DNA of 64,000 nt, from positions 2,728,001-2,792,000 of the forward strand of contig NZ_FWFO01000001.1 of assembly GCF_900172225.1 (NCBI RefSeq), in the 5' to 3' direction. The DNA comes from Falsiruegeria litorea R37 (lineage in GTDB: Bacteria > Pseudomonadota > Alphaproteobacteria > Rhodobacterales > Rhodobacteraceae). A program made the translations under genes and the position numbers. Shown here in pieces: positions 16,892-26,149 of the stretch. How positions within the stretch are numbered: position 1 is the stretch's first letter; every line of letters begins with the position of its first letter. Below the pieces are notes generated by a model that searched no databases, was not told where the DNA came from, and was given only the letters and a program-made list of their open reading frames with translations.

Positions 16892-17788
16892 ATGACCCAA
16901 GGGACTGAACCACGCAAGTTGCCGAAACGACTTGTTTTGTTTGCGGCGACACTGGGTATTTTGGCAGGCTGCGAAGAAGGACCGAAACTTGGCTTCCTGC
17001 AACCAAAGGACGACGACAAAACAACCGAAGCAAGCGGGCAAAGCACCCAGCTGATCGAACGCGATGTCGAAGCGCCCGAGGTGTTTGAGGTGACCGAAGC
17101 CGGTCTTTGGGACGGCCGTCCGTCACTTGGTGGTGTCTGGGTCGCACATTCTGACGTGACCGAGCCCGAGCGTGTCATCATTCGCAACAACTCGAACGGC
17201 AAGTTTGTAATCGGCGCTTTATTCCGTCGCGAGCGTGAAATTCCCGGCCCGCGCATTCAAGCCTCGTCCGACGCGGCTGCAGCGCTTGGCATGTTAGCGG
17301 GGGCACCGGTTGAATTGCATGTGACCGCGCTGCGCCGCGAAGCTGTCGAAGAAGCACCCGAGGTCGAGGCAACCGAAGTTGCCGCCGTCGAACCCGGAGC
17401 AGAGATTTCCGAAGCCACGCTGGATCCAATCGCAGGTGCAGCTGCCGCCATCGACGCCACTGCCCCAGCATCCGCAGAAGCCCCTGTCGTCACCGCAGCA
17501 GCCTCTGCAGCAGATGCTGCCCCGGCTCCTGCCCCGAAACCAAAATCCTCGTCGCTGAGCAAGCCGTACATCCAGATCGGCATCTTCAGCGTCGAAGCCA
17601 ATGCCAAACGCACTGCCGATCAGATGCGCAATGCGGGCATGGTTCCCACCGTTCTGGCGCAGAAATCCAATGGCAAGCCCTTCTGGAGGGTTGTCGTGGG
17701 CCCTGCGCAAACCAAATCAGAGCGGACTGCCCTGCTCAAGCAGGTCAAGGAAACCGGATTCTCTGACGCCTACGCCGTCACCAACTAA
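16892..17788 (+). CDS. SPOR-domain lipoprotein
   Basis: It is a cell-envelope lipoprotein of 298 aa with AAGGA before ATG 16892. The signal ends in the lipobox TLGILAGC, with the acylated Cys near residue 27. The middle part (VWVAHSDVTEPERVIIRNN, FVIGALFRRER) resembles the loosely conserved double-psi-barrel region of RlpA-like proteins without its catalytic signature. A long Ala/Glu/Pro-rich linker leads to a C-terminal SPOR domain (about 218-298; YIQIGIFSVEANAKRTADQM, FWRVVVGPAQT), which binds denuded glycan strands at the septum. It lies 14 nt before a D,D-carboxypeptidase gene, which supports a role in septal wall remodelling. Confidence 0.88.
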   Translation: MTQGTEPRKLPKRLVLFAATLGILAGCEEGPKLGFLQPKDDDKTTEASGQSTQLIERDVEAPEVFEVTEAGLWDGRPSLGGVWVAHSDVTEPERVIIRNNSNGKFVIGALFRREREIPGPRIQASSDAAAALGMLAGAPVELHVTALRREAVEEAPEVEATEVAAVEPGAEISEATLDPIAGAAAAIDATAPASAEAPVVTAAASAADAAPAPAPKPKSSSLSKPYIQIGIFSVEANAKRTADQMRNAGMVPTVLAQKSNGKPFWRVVVGPAQTKSERTALLKQVKETGFSDAYAVTN

Positions 17789-17802
17789 GGAGAGCTGAAC
17801 CC

Positions 17803-18969
17803 GTGCTGTCGTCGCTCCGCACAACTGCTGCTGCATTTGCTCTGGCACTTGCGGCCCTACCGGCCCATGCCTTCGACACCAAGGCAACGGCGGCTTACGT
17901 CCTGGACCAAAGTACAGGCACGGTCCTGCTGGCCAAGAACGCCGAAGAGCCCCTGCCGCCTGCATCGATGTCAAAGCTGATGACGCTTTACGTGGCCTTC
18001 GAAGCGCTGAGCGACGGTCGTTTGACGCTGGACGAACGCCTGCCGGTTTCGCAGCACGCGATGAACTATGGCGGCTCGACCATGTTCCTGAACACCCAAG
18101 ACCGGGTTCGGGTCGAGGATCTGATCCGTGGCATCATTGTGCTCAGCGGAAATGACGCCTGCGCGGTGATCGCCGAAGCGCTCAGCCCCGATGGATCCGA
18201 AGCCGGGTTTGCCCGCTACATGACGCAACGGGCCAAGCAGTTGGGCATGATGAACTCGACCTTTGCCAATTCCAACGGCTGGCCCGCGGCAGGCCACCGG
18301 ATGTCGGTGCAGGACCTGGCTGTTCTGGCCAATCGTCTGATCTCGGATTTCCCGCAGTATTACCCGCTCTTTGCCGAAACCGAATTTGAATTCGATGGCC
18401 GCGCACCGTCGAACACCCGCAATCGCAACCCCCTGTTGCGTCTGGGGATCGGGGCGGATGGCTTGAAGACAGGACATACGCAAGAGGCGGGTTATGGTCT
18501 TGTGGGTTCGGCCAAACAAGCAGACCGCCGCGTGATCTTTGTCATCTCTGGCCTCGACAGCACCGCGCAGCGCGCAGAGGAGGCGGAAGCCATCGTTAAC
18601 TGGTCGTTTCGCCACTTTACCCAAAAGACCATCGCCAAAGCCGATACCCCCGTCGCCCAAGTCCAAGTCTGGATGGGAAGCCAACAATCGGTAGGCTTGG
18701 TGCCAGCCGAGGATCTGAGCCTGCTGTTGCCGGTTCTGGGCGGCAAAGAGGTTCAGGCGGATGTGGTCTATGATGGTCCTGTCAATGCTCCGATTGCCAA
18801 GGGTCAACAGTTGGCCGAATTGGTGATCAAACCCGAGGGTCTACCCGAAATGCGCCGCCCGCTCGTGGCCGTGCAGGACGTGCCCCTTGGCGGTTTCGTG
18901 GTGCGAATGAAAACGGCGGCGAGCCTGCTGCTCAAACAATTCACCGACGGTCCTGCGGGGGCGATGTGA
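17803..18969 (+). CDS. D-alanyl-D-alanine carboxypeptidase (DacA/DacF family, low-molecular-weight PBP)
   Basis: It trims the terminal D-Ala of peptidoglycan stem peptides in the periplasm. It begins with GTG after AAGGAG, then a signal peptide (AAAFALALAALPAHAF). All three penicillin-binding motifs are present: SxxK in PASMSKLM, SxN in LSGNDA, and KTG in LKTGHTQEAGY. The C-terminal PBP5-type domain (about 270-370) and a final amphipathic segment (MKTAASLLLKQF) for membrane attachment follow. Its stop overlaps the tmk start (ATGTGA). Confidence 0.95.
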   Translation: MLSSLRTTAAAFALALAALPAHAFDTKATAAYVLDQSTGTVLLAKNAEEPLPPASMSKLMTLYVAFEALSDGRLTLDERLPVSQHAMNYGGSTMFLNTQDRVRVEDLIRGIIVLSGNDACAVIAEALSPDGSEAGFARYMTQRAKQLGMMNSTFANSNGWPAAGHRMSVQDLAVLANRLISDFPQYYPLFAETEFEFDGRAPSNTRNRNPLLRLGIGADGLKTGHTQEAGYGLVGSAKQADRRVIFVISGLDSTAQRAEEAEAIVNWSFRHFTQKTIAKADTPVAQVQVWMGSQQSVGLVPAEDLSLLLPVLGGKEVQADVVYDGPVNAPIAKGQQLAELVIKPEGLPEMRRPLVAVQDVPLGGFVVRMKTAASLLLKQFTDGPAGAM

Positions 18970-19595
18970 CAACACCCAAAGGTCTGTTCCTGACGTTCGA
19001 GGGCATCGACGGATCGGGAAAATCCACCCAAGCGCGGCGTTTGGCCGACCACCTGCAGGCTCAGGGGCGTGACGTTGTGCTGACCCGCGAACCCGGCGGT
19101 TCGCCTGGGGCCGAGGAAATCCGCCGTCTGGTTCTGGAAGGCGATCCCGATCGCTGGTCCGCCGAGACCGAGATCCTCCTCTTCACCGCCGCACGCCGCG
19201 ACCATCTGGAGCGTACAATCCTGCCTGCGCTGGAAGCGGGTAAAGTCGTGATTTGCGACCGATTTGCTGACAGCACCCGCATGTATCAGGGCCTGTCACG
19301 TGGCGACCTGCGCGCGTTGGTCGATCAGCTACACGGGCTGATGATCGGACGCGAGCCGGACCTGACGATCCTGGTGGACATGGACCCCGAAACCGGCCTC
19401 AGCCGCGCCAAGGGCCGCCAGGGCACCGAAGAACGCTTCGAAGACTTCGGGCCCGAGCTGCAGCGCAAGATGCGCGCCGGTTTTCTGGCGCTGGCGGATG
19501 AATTCACGGACCGCTTTCACGTAATCGACGGCAACCGGGACATGGACACCGTGGCGCGCGATATTGCGGGCGTTGTGGAACAGGCTCTGGTATAG
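18966..19595 (+). CDS. tmk: Thymidylate kinase
   Basis: It phosphorylates dTMP to dTDP in DNA precursor synthesis. The P-loop is FEGIDGSGKSTQARRL, the DRF/Y motif is CDRFADSTRMYQGLSRG, and the LID region AKGRQGTEERFE is present. The length of 209 aa is normal. The GTG start overlaps the carboxypeptidase TGA, and holB follows 8 nt later. The tmk-holB-tatD-MBL order is a common alphaproteobacterial arrangement. Confidence 0.97.
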   Translation: MTTPKGLFLTFEGIDGSGKSTQARRLADHLQAQGRDVVLTREPGGSPGAEEIRRLVLEGDPDRWSAETEILLFTAARRDHLERTILPALEAGKVVICDRFADSTRMYQGLSRGDLRALVDQLHGLMIGREPDLTILVDMDPETGLSRAKGRQGTEERFEDFGPELQRKMRAGFLALADEFTDRFHVIDGNRDMDTVARDIAGVVEQALV

Positions 19596-19602
19596 AGCAG
19601 GC

Positions 19603-20724
19603 ATGAGCGACGACCTCCCCTCTCCGGATCAGGCACCCGGTGCGCCCCACCCGCGTGAAACCGCCCAGCTGTTTGGCCAGGACGCGGCGCAGGTGGCATT
19701 TCTGGATGCTTTCAACTCGGACCGTCTGCACCACGGCTGGCTGCTGACCGGCCCGCAAGGTGTCGGCAAGGCAACCCTCGCCTGGCGCATCGCGCGGTTC
19801 CTGCTGGCGACGCCCCCTGCCGATGACGGTGGACTGTTTGGCGCCCCTCCCCCGCCCACCTCGCTGGACATTGACCCGGATCACCCGGTGGCACATCGTA
19901 TTCTGGCTGGCGCGGAACCGGGGCTGGCCTCGATTACCCGCTCGGCCAATGATCGCGGCACCATGCGGGCCGAAATCGTGGTGGACGACGTCCGCAAGCT
20001 GGGCCGCTTCTTTGGCTTGTCCGCTACTGACGGCGGGCGTCGTGTGGTCATCGTCGACAGTGCCGACGAGATGAATACCAGTGCGGCCAACGCCTTGCTC
20101 AAAATGCTCGAAGAGCCGCCCGCACGCACCACATTGTTACTGATCTCGCACCAGCCCTCGCGCCTCTTGCCCACAATCCGCTCGCGCTGCCGCACCCTGC
20201 GACTGTCGCCGCTGGATGCGGGCGACATGCAGGCCGCCCTTGCGCAAACCGGGACCGAGCCGCCCGCCAACCCCGATCATTTGGCCGCATTGGCCGCGGG
20301 ATCTGTTGGCGCAGCACTCAGGCTGATCAATTTGGGTGGGTTGCAGATCTATTCCGAACTGATCGGCATTCTGGGCACCATGCCCCGTTTGGATCGCTCC
20401 CGCGCCCTGAAACTGGCCGAGGCTGCGGCACAACGTGGGGCGGCCGAGAAGTTCGAGTTGTTGCTCAACCTCATCGACATCTCATTGGCCCGTTTGGCGC
20501 ACACTGGGGCCACCGGCCAAGCGCCAGAACCGCAAGCCGCACCGGGAGAGGCAGAGGTGCTCCTGAAACTCGCCTCGGACCCGCATCGGGGCCGCAAATG
20601 GGCGGAAATTGCCGCAACGATCACGGCCCGCGCGCGACATGGTCAGGCGGTGAACCTTGACCCCGCTGCACTTGTCCTAGATACGGTTTTCAAGATGCAG
20701 GAAACCGCCAGTTGGGGCTCATGA
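19603..20724 (+). CDS. holB: DNA polymerase III subunit delta'
   Basis: It is a clamp-loader subunit: an AAA+ fold with Walker A GPQGVGKATLAWRIARF, the sensor/Walker B-like VVIVDSADEMNTSAANALLKMLEEPP, and the SRC motif IRSRCRTLRL. The 373 aa match alphaproteobacterial HolB, longer at the ends than the E. coli protein. I start at ATG 19603 (MSDDLPSP) since the upstream part of the frame overlaps tmk. The stop overlaps the tatD ATG. Confidence 0.95.
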   Translation: MSDDLPSPDQAPGAPHPRETAQLFGQDAAQVAFLDAFNSDRLHHGWLLTGPQGVGKATLAWRIARFLLATPPADDGGLFGAPPPPTSLDIDPDHPVAHRILAGAEPGLASITRSANDRGTMRAEIVVDDVRKLGRFFGLSATDGGRRVVIVDSADEMNTSAANALLKMLEEPPARTTLLLISHQPSRLLPTIRSRCRTLRLSPLDAGDMQAALAQTGTEPPANPDHLAALAAGSVGAALRLINLGGLQIYSELIGILGTMPRLDRSRALKLAEAAAQRGAAEKFELLLNLIDISLARLAHTGATGQAPEPQAAPGEAEVLLKLASDPHRGRKWAEIAATITARARHGQAVNLDPAALVLDTVFKMQETASWGS

Positions 20725-21536
20725 GCGACCACCAGATCACACCGGAAATCACCGATAGCCACTGCCACCTCGACTTTCCCGATTTCGAGGGGCAACTGGA
20801 TACGATCATCGCAAACGCGGCTGCGGCTGGCGTCACCCGCATGGTGACCATCTGTACCCGCCTGCGCAACGAGCCATCGGTACGTGCCATTGCCGAAGCA
20901 CACGCGCCGGTGTTCTATGCCGCCGGCACCCACCCGATGAGCGCCGCCGAAGAGCCCATGGCCACCGTGGACGAGCTGGTGGCCCTGTCGGCACATCCGA
21001 AATTCGTGGGCATCGGCGAAACCGGTCTCGACTATCACTACACGGCTGAAAGCGCCGAGGTACAGAAACAGAGCCTGCGCATTCATATCGAGGCCGCGCA
21101 GCGCACCGGCCTGCCGCTGATCATCCACGCCCGCGCCGCCGATGACGACATGGCCCGCATTCTGGCCGAAGAACACCGCAACGCGCCCTACGCTTGTGTG
21201 ATGCACTGTTTCTCGTCCTCGCCCGAATTGGCGCGTGCTGCACTGGATCTGGGCTTCTACCTTTCGATGTCCGGCATCGCCACCTTCCCTAAAAGCCAGG
21301 AGGTACGCGACATCTTTGCTGCCGCCCCGGTGGACCGCGTATTGGTGGAAACCGACGCGCCCTATCTGGCCCCCCCACCCCATCGCGGCAAACGCAATGA
21401 GCCAGCCTATACCGCCCATACGGCGCGCAAAGGAGCCGAGGTGTTTGGCATGGACTATCCCGATTTCGCGGCGCAGACGCAGGCCAATTTCGACCGGTTG
21501 TTTGTCAAAGCCGCAAGCCACAGGGCCGCCGCATGA
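20721..21536 (+). CDS. tatD: TatD-family metal-dependent hydrolase/DNase
   Basis: It is an amidohydrolase-fold enzyme of 271 aa. Metal ligands: DSHCHLDF (HxH), the central Glu in FVGIGETGLDYH, the His in LIIHARAADDD and the final Asp in LVETDAPYLAP. TatD proteins act as 3'-5' DNases or on other phosphodiester or aminoacyl substrates. Operon coupling with holB is by the ATGA overlap at 20721, and the same pattern links it to the next gene. Confidence 0.95.
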   Translation: MSDHQITPEITDSHCHLDFPDFEGQLDTIIANAAAAGVTRMVTICTRLRNEPSVRAIAEAHAPVFYAAGTHPMSAAEEPMATVDELVALSAHPKFVGIGETGLDYHYTAESAEVQKQSLRIHIEAAQRTGLPLIIHARAADDDMARILAEEHRNAPYACVMHCFSSSPELARAALDLGFYLSMSGIATFPKSQEVRDIFAAAPVDRVLVETDAPYLAPPPHRGKRNEPAYTAHTARKGAEVFGMDYPDFAAQTQANFDRLFVKAASHRAAA

Positions 21537-22333
21537 CAAACGAGCTGCGCTTCACCATCCTGGGCTGCGGCTCGTCCGGCGGCGTGCCGCGTCTTGGCGG
21601 CCATTGGGGCGATTGTGACCCCACCAACCCGCGCAACGTGCGCCGCCGCTGCTCGATGCTGGTGGAACGCGAAGGGCCTGAGGGCACGACAACCGTGCTG
21701 ATCGACACCACACCAGACATGCGCGGCCAGCTTCTGGATGCGGGCACCGGGCGCCTGGATGGCGTGGTATACACCCATTCGCATGCCGATCACGTGCATG
21801 GCATCGACGATCTGCGCATGATCGTCTACAACATGCGCGCCCGCGTTCCGGTCTGGGCCGATGGAGACACACAGAACGCACTGCTGTCGCGTTTTGGCTA
21901 TGCCTTTATCCAACCCGAAGGTTCGCCCTATCCGCCCATCCTGGATCTGAAAACCATCGACGGTGCGTTTGAAATCGACGGCCCCGGCGGCCCGATCACC
22001 TTCCGCCCGTTCAAGGTGGGTCATGGCTCGATCGACAGTCTGGGGTTTCGCATTGGTGGCCTGGCTTATCTGCCGGATGTGGCCGAGATCTATGATGATG
22101 CCTGGGCCGAGCTGGAGGGCTTGGACTGCTGGATCCTCGACGCCCTGCGCCGCACACCGCATCCGACCCATGTGCATCTGGAACGTGCACTGGAATGGAT
22201 CGAAAAGATGGCACCGAAACGCGGCGTGCTGACCAACATGCATATCGACCTGGACTATGCAGAAGTCGAGGCCGAGACACCCGACCACATCACCCCGGCC
22301 TATGACGGGATGGTGATCCGCTACCCGCTGTAA
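21533..22333 (+). CDS. MBL-fold metallo-hydrolase (PhnP-like)
   Basis: It is a metallo-beta-lactamase fold phosphodiesterase-type enzyme of 266 aa. The motif HSHADHVHGID (HxHxDH) binds two metals, with the further His in FKVGHGSIDS and the last in the VHLERALEW/NMHIDLDY region. The N-terminal GCGSSGGVPR and a conserved CDP...N(R/P)R are usual in the PhnP/YcbX-like group that sits behind tatD in alphaproteobacteria. The natural substrate is unknown; cyclic phosphates are suggested by PhnP. Confidence 0.9.
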   Translation: MTNELRFTILGCGSSGGVPRLGGHWGDCDPTNPRNVRRRCSMLVEREGPEGTTTVLIDTTPDMRGQLLDAGTGRLDGVVYTHSHADHVHGIDDLRMIVYNMRARVPVWADGDTQNALLSRFGYAFIQPEGSPYPPILDLKTIDGAFEIDGPGGPITFRPFKVGHGSIDSLGFRIGGLAYLPDVAEIYDDAWAELEGLDCWILDALRRTPHPTHVHLERALEWIEKMAPKRGVLTNMHIDLDYAEVEAETPDHITPAYDGMVIRYPL

Positions 22334-22357
22334 CCCCATGAACAAAAGACGTCGCCC

Positions 22358-23290
22358 ATGTTCCAAAGCCTGATCGACGTCATCCTGCCGGTATTCCTGG
22401 TTATCGGGGCGGGTTACACGGTCACCCGTGCCGGGTTCTTCAACCAAAGCCACATCGACGGGCTGATGCGGTTCACGCAAAGCTTTGCGATCCCGTGCCT
22501 ATTGTTTCGCGCCATCGCCTCGCTAGACCTGCAGGCCAGCTTTGATCCGCGCCTGCTGGCCAGTTTCTACACCGGGGCCGCGCTCTGTTTCATTGCGGGC
22601 ATGGCCGGGGCGCGTCTGATCTTCAAACGCGACTGGGAAGATGCGGTCGTCATCGGCTTTTGCTGCCTGTTTTCAAACTCGGTCCTGCTGGGTCTGCCGA
22701 TCACAGAGCGCGCCTATGGTGCCGACAACCTGACTGGCAACTATGCCATCATCGCCTTTCATTCGCCCTTTTGCTACGGCGTCGGCATTACAGTGATGGA
22801 GGTGATCCGCAATCGCGGCAACGGCGGGACCAAGATGGTGGGATCGGTCCTGTCGGCCATGTTCAAGAACGTGCTGATCCTTGGCATCGCCTTGGGGTTC
22901 ATCGCCAACCTGACAGGGCTGGTAATGCCGCAAGTGGTGGATGACGCGCTGGATCTGGTGATCCGCGCCGCCCTGCCCGGCGCGCTCTTTGCGCTTGGCG
23001 GCGTGCTGGTGCAATACCGGCCCGAAGGCGACATGCGCACCATCCTTTTTGTTTGCTGCATTTCGCTGATGGTCCATCCAACGCTGGTCTGGCTCTTTGG
23101 CAAGACGCTGGCTCTACCGCAGGATCTGTTCCGCTCTGCGGTGCTCAATGCGTCGATGGCGCCGGGGTTCAACGCCTATATCTTTGCCAACATGTACGGG
23201 CGTGCAAAGCGGGTCGCAGCGTCGTCGGTGCTGATGGCGACCGGAGCATCCGTGCTGACAGTTTGGCTATGGCTGACCGTACTCAGCTAG
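22358..23290 (+). CDS. AEC-family (auxin efflux carrier-like) transporter
   Basis: It is an inner-membrane secondary transporter of 310 aa with about ten hydrophobic segments. The first is MFQSLIDVILPVFLVIGAGY, and the central discontinuous-helix region includes NSVLLGLPITERAYG, typical of the AEC/malonate-carrier group. The substrate cannot be predicted. It follows the MBL gene by 24 nt and may be the last gene of the tmk run. The region after its stop contains a dispersed hairpin element. Confidence 0.87.
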   Translation: MFQSLIDVILPVFLVIGAGYTVTRAGFFNQSHIDGLMRFTQSFAIPCLLFRAIASLDLQASFDPRLLASFYTGAALCFIAGMAGARLIFKRDWEDAVVIGFCCLFSNSVLLGLPITERAYGADNLTGNYAIIAFHSPFCYGVGITVMEVIRNRGNGGTKMVGSVLSAMFKNVLILGIALGFIANLTGLVMPQVVDDALDLVIRAALPGALFALGGVLVQYRPEGDMRTILFVCCISLMVHPTLVWLFGKTLALPQDLFRSAVLNASMAPGFNAYIFANMYGRAKRVAASSVLMATGASVLTVWLWLTVLS

Positions 23291-23322
23291 CGCTCGTTGG
23301 TAGGTTACTGGATTCGCAGAGC

Positions 23323-23377
23323 GCCCGGCCCAACGGGAGGAGGTGTTTCGTCAGAAACATCGACGACGGGCGGGAGC
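23323..23377 (+). repeat. Dispersed hairpin element, copy A
   Basis: A 55-nt unit beginning GCCCGGCCCAACGGGAGG and ending GACGACGGGCGGGAGC. Between the ends lies a hairpin TGTTTC-GTCA-GAAACA. The same unit occurs at 53057-53111 (minus strand) and 47106-47160, with a shorter form at 27774-27816. The GGGCGGGAGC end faces the stop codon of the HupE-like gene, 44 nt away, in the convergent gap between two genes. Confidence 0.85.
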
Positions 23378-23421
23378 ACGCCCCTTCACCAAGAGCTTCA
23401 TTGGACAGCGGGACCGCCAGC

Positions 23422-24429
23422 TCAGAACCCAGCCACCCGCTCGGCCAACCAAAAGGTGGCCACGCCGCCAATGGCGTAGCCCATCACCAGCGTTCCGTGC
23501 GAAGCAGGGTCCCGCAAAACCACAGCAGTCCTTGGCGCCAGCCAACGCAGCGCAGCAAACGCCAGCAGGATGACCGCGACAAAAGCAAGTTGTCCCGCCT
23601 CAACCCCAATGTTGAAGGCCAACAGCGCCAGCGGAATTTCCCCCTGCGGCAAGCCAATCTCGGACAGCGCCCCTGCAAACCCCAACCCGTGCAACAAGCC
23701 GAACCCAAAGGACAAGAGCCAAGGATACCGTTCCGTCAATTGATCCCCGCCCTGTCTACGTCGCAAAATTTCGACCGCCAACAACACGATGGACAGTGCG
23801 ATCACCGCCTCAACCGGCGGAGAAGGCACCCGGATCACATCCAGGGTTGCCAATGCCAGCGTAATCGAGTGGGCCACGGTAAAGGCCGTGACAGCCCCAA
23901 CCAGCCGCCAAGGATCGCGGATCAAGACAAGCAACGCAAAAACAAAAAGCAGGTGATCAAACCCTTCCAGAATATGGTCAAACCCCAAGGCAACATAGCT
24001 GGCAAAAACATCCCACCCCGTCATCTCGGCAGGCACGGTAAATCCCGTCTCATCTGCTGTAAGCCGTTTGGACAGAACCTGCCCATCCGGCCCAGTTAGA
24101 CGAACCAGCACATCCGTCTGCGTCGCTTCAAGCCCTTCAATCACGATCGGATGTCCGGCCAGTCCCGCAGGGCAAAGCGTCAGCCATTGAGACACCCAGG
24201 CGGCGCCGTCAAACTGTGGGTCCCGTTCTGATCGCCTTGGCGAACAATTGGACGGCAGCACCGCATCAATCTCCATTGGCTTTCCCTGAACGGTCGGCTT
24301 GCGCCAAAATACCTGCCAAGCCTCGCCCTCTAGATGTTGCATTTGCAGATAGCCTGGATCCAACGCATGAGCCTGAACCATACCGACCCATCCCCATACA
24401 ACCATGACAGCAGCCAACAGCGGTTTCAT
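23422..24429 (-). CDS. HupE/UreJ-family membrane protein, putative metal permease
   Basis: A 335-aa protein with a signal-peptide-like start (MVVWGWVGMVQAHA) and an extracytoplasmic domain of about 150 residues. Six or seven membrane helices follow, beginning with the hallmark YVALGFDHILEGFDHLLFVFAL. The motif AHSITLALATL and the downstream FNIGVEAGQ are also family features. HupE/UreJ proteins are thought to move nickel or cobalt; members with this long N-terminal domain are less studied. The ATG overlaps the stop of the parvulin-like gene, so the two form an operon. Confidence 0.85.
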   Translation of the reverse strand: MKPLLAAVMVVWGWVGMVQAHALDPGYLQMQHLEGEAWQVFWRKPTVQGKPMEIDAVLPSNCSPRRSERDPQFDGAAWVSQWLTLCPAGLAGHPIVIEGLEATQTDVLVRLTGPDGQVLSKRLTADETGFTVPAEMTGWDVFASYVALGFDHILEGFDHLLFVFALLVLIRDPWRLVGAVTAFTVAHSITLALATLDVIRVPSPPVEAVIALSIVLLAVEILRRRQGGDQLTERYPWLLSFGFGLLHGLGFAGALSEIGLPQGEIPLALLAFNIGVEAGQLAFVAVILLAFAALRWLAPRTAVVLRDPASHGTLVMGYAIGGVATFWLAERVAGF

Positions 24430-25271
24430 TGCACCACCAGCGCGTTCAGTTCGTCACCGGACGGGATCTGGATTTCATATGCCGTCAGCAGTGCGTTGAA
24501 CTGCGCTTCGGACAAGGCATTGGCCTGTTCCCGGCGCCAATCAAACAGGACTTTGCCCTCGACTTCGGCCAAATCAGGCAAACGCGACGCCTCTTTTTCG
24601 GTCAACCGGATCAAGTGAAGGCCAAAGCCCGACCGCACCGGTCCGCTCCACTCTCCTATCGGAAACTCAGCCAGCGCCGAAGAAAACCCGCGCCCGAAAC
24701 CGCCGTCGATCTGGACCGGAGCCGAAGCTTGAACCTGAGAGGGCAGCATGGACGCAACCCCTCGCGTCAAAGGGTCTGCTCCCGACCTCAAGTCGTTCAA
24801 GGTGGCCTTGACCTCATCTTCGGTTGGGTTTGATCCAAGCAACACCTGTTCAAATGCCAGCGTCCCAGCTTGCTCAAACCGCTCGGCGTTGGCTTCGAGA
24901 TGGGCTTGCAAAACAGGTGCCTCGGGGGTCAAAGCCTGGGCCGCACTGTCCGTCAAAAATTGCATCTTCTGACGCAGACGGTTGCGGATCACCCCATCCC
25001 CGGTGTCCAATCCCAGTGCCAGCGCTTCACGCACCAGTACTTCTTCGCGAATACGAGCCTGGATCAGGCCATCCAATTCTTCCCGCGTTGGCGGTCTACT
25101 CCAAGCCTGACTATGCTGATTGGCCAGCAGCGCAGCATCAGCGGCAGAAATTTCGATAATCCCATCATCGCTCCCTTCGGGTTCAGGTGCGGCGGTCAAT
25201 TGAAAATAGACAAACAAGCCAACTGCCAAAAGTCCAAAATGTACAATAGGTTCTCGTAGAATCTTGGGCAT
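24426..25271 (-). CDS. Membrane-anchored parvulin-type peptidyl-prolyl isomerase (PpiC-like)
   Basis: It is a periplasmic folding factor anchored by one N-terminal helix (VHFGLLAVGLFVYFQL) in a 281-aa protein. A SurA/PpiC-like helical segment (about 60-150) is followed by a rotamase-like region near residues 155-250 (FEQVLLGSNPTEDEVKATL, GGFGRGFSSALAEFPIGEWSGPVRSGFGLHLIRL). The start at 25271 has GGGAGAGGGAG upstream. It leads directly into the HupE-like gene, suggesting it helps fold that protein's exported domain. Confidence 0.85.
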   Translation of the reverse strand: MPKILREPIVHFGLLAVGLFVYFQLTAAPEPEGSDDGIIEISAADAALLANQHSQAWSRPPTREELDGLIQARIREEVLVREALALGLDTGDGVIRNRLRQKMQFLTDSAAQALTPEAPVLQAHLEANAERFEQAGTLAFEQVLLGSNPTEDEVKATLNDLRSGADPLTRGVASMLPSQVQASAPVQIDGGFGRGFSSALAEFPIGEWSGPVRSGFGLHLIRLTEKEASRLPDLAEVEGKVLFDWRREQANALSEAQFNALLTAYEIQIPSGDELNALVVQ

Positions 25272-25410
25272 GAACTCCCTCTCCCCAGAGTTGCTCGTAC
25301 GTTCAGTTTTGCCTCTGGGCCGGGAACAGGCAACAGCGGCGTGACCGGCAACATTGACAAGGTCGCAGCGCAAGACATTTATGGCACATCGCCAATTGGA
25401 GCAGCCCAAC

Positions 25411-26127
25411 ATGTCCCTAGTGCCACGCCAGGCCTTGATCGTCTCACATGGGCAGCCGTCCGACCCTGTCCCGGCTGAAGACACTTTGAAAGCGCTGGCC
25501 CTCAAGGTGGCCGCGCAGCTTCCCGATTGGAACATCCAGTCAGCAACCTTGGCCGCCGAGGGTCGGTTGGAGGCCGCTTTGTCGACCTTGTCCCCCGGCG
25601 CACTGATCTATCCGATGTTCATGGCAAACGGGTGGTTCGTCACCTCTGCCCTGCCCAAGCGTCTCGGGAAGACTGAGGCAACAGTGATCGACCCACTGGG
25701 ACTTGATCCCTCCCTACCCGATCTGGCAGCGCAGGCGCTGAAGGAAACTGCACAACACGCTGGCTGGTCCCTTTTGCAAACGACGATCCTGTTGGCGGCC
25801 CATGGATCGGGCCGCAGTCGGAAACCCGCGAAGATGGCAAATGATTTTGCCGATGCAATTGCAGCCCGTATCTCGGTTGCTGACATTCGCGTCGGTTTCG
25901 TTGAAGAGGTCCCATTTATCGAACAAGCGGCAAAGGGATGCGGCCCTTTGTCAATCTGCCTGCCGCTTTTTGCATGCCCTGGGTTCCACACCACACAGGA
26001 TGTGCCAGACGCCCTAAGACAGGCAGAATTCCCCGGAGTTCTTTTGCCAGTGCTGGGAGAGGCGCAGGGCGTGCCGCAGCTTATCGCAAACAGGCTACAA
26101 CAGTCCCGCCGCAGCCTGCCTGCGTAA
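25411..26127 (+). CDS. CbiX/SirB-like cobaltochelatase-family protein
   Basis: A 238-aa protein with two related halves typical of class II chelatases: ALIVSHGQPSDP near the start and TILLAAHGSGRSRKPA in the middle, each with the metal-binding His of the CbiX/SirB family, and a later VGFVEEVPFIEQAA. CbiX inserts cobalt into sirohydrochlorin; paralogues have unknown substrates. I chose ATG 11 codons into the longer frame (25411, GGAG upstream) because the preceding residues are unlike the family. It is divergent from the HupE/PpiC operon, sharing a 139-nt promoter region. Confidence 0.8.
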   Translation: MSLVPRQALIVSHGQPSDPVPAEDTLKALALKVAAQLPDWNIQSATLAAEGRLEAALSTLSPGALIYPMFMANGWFVTSALPKRLGKTEATVIDPLGLDPSLPDLAAQALKETAQHAGWSLLQTTILLAAHGSGRSRKPAKMANDFADAIAARISVADIRVGFVEEVPFIEQAAKGCGPLSICLPLFACPGFHTTQDVPDALRQAEFPGVLLPVLGEAQGVPQLIANRLQQSRRSLPA

Positions 26128-26149
26128 CCCTCTGCCCCAACGCCGCGAT

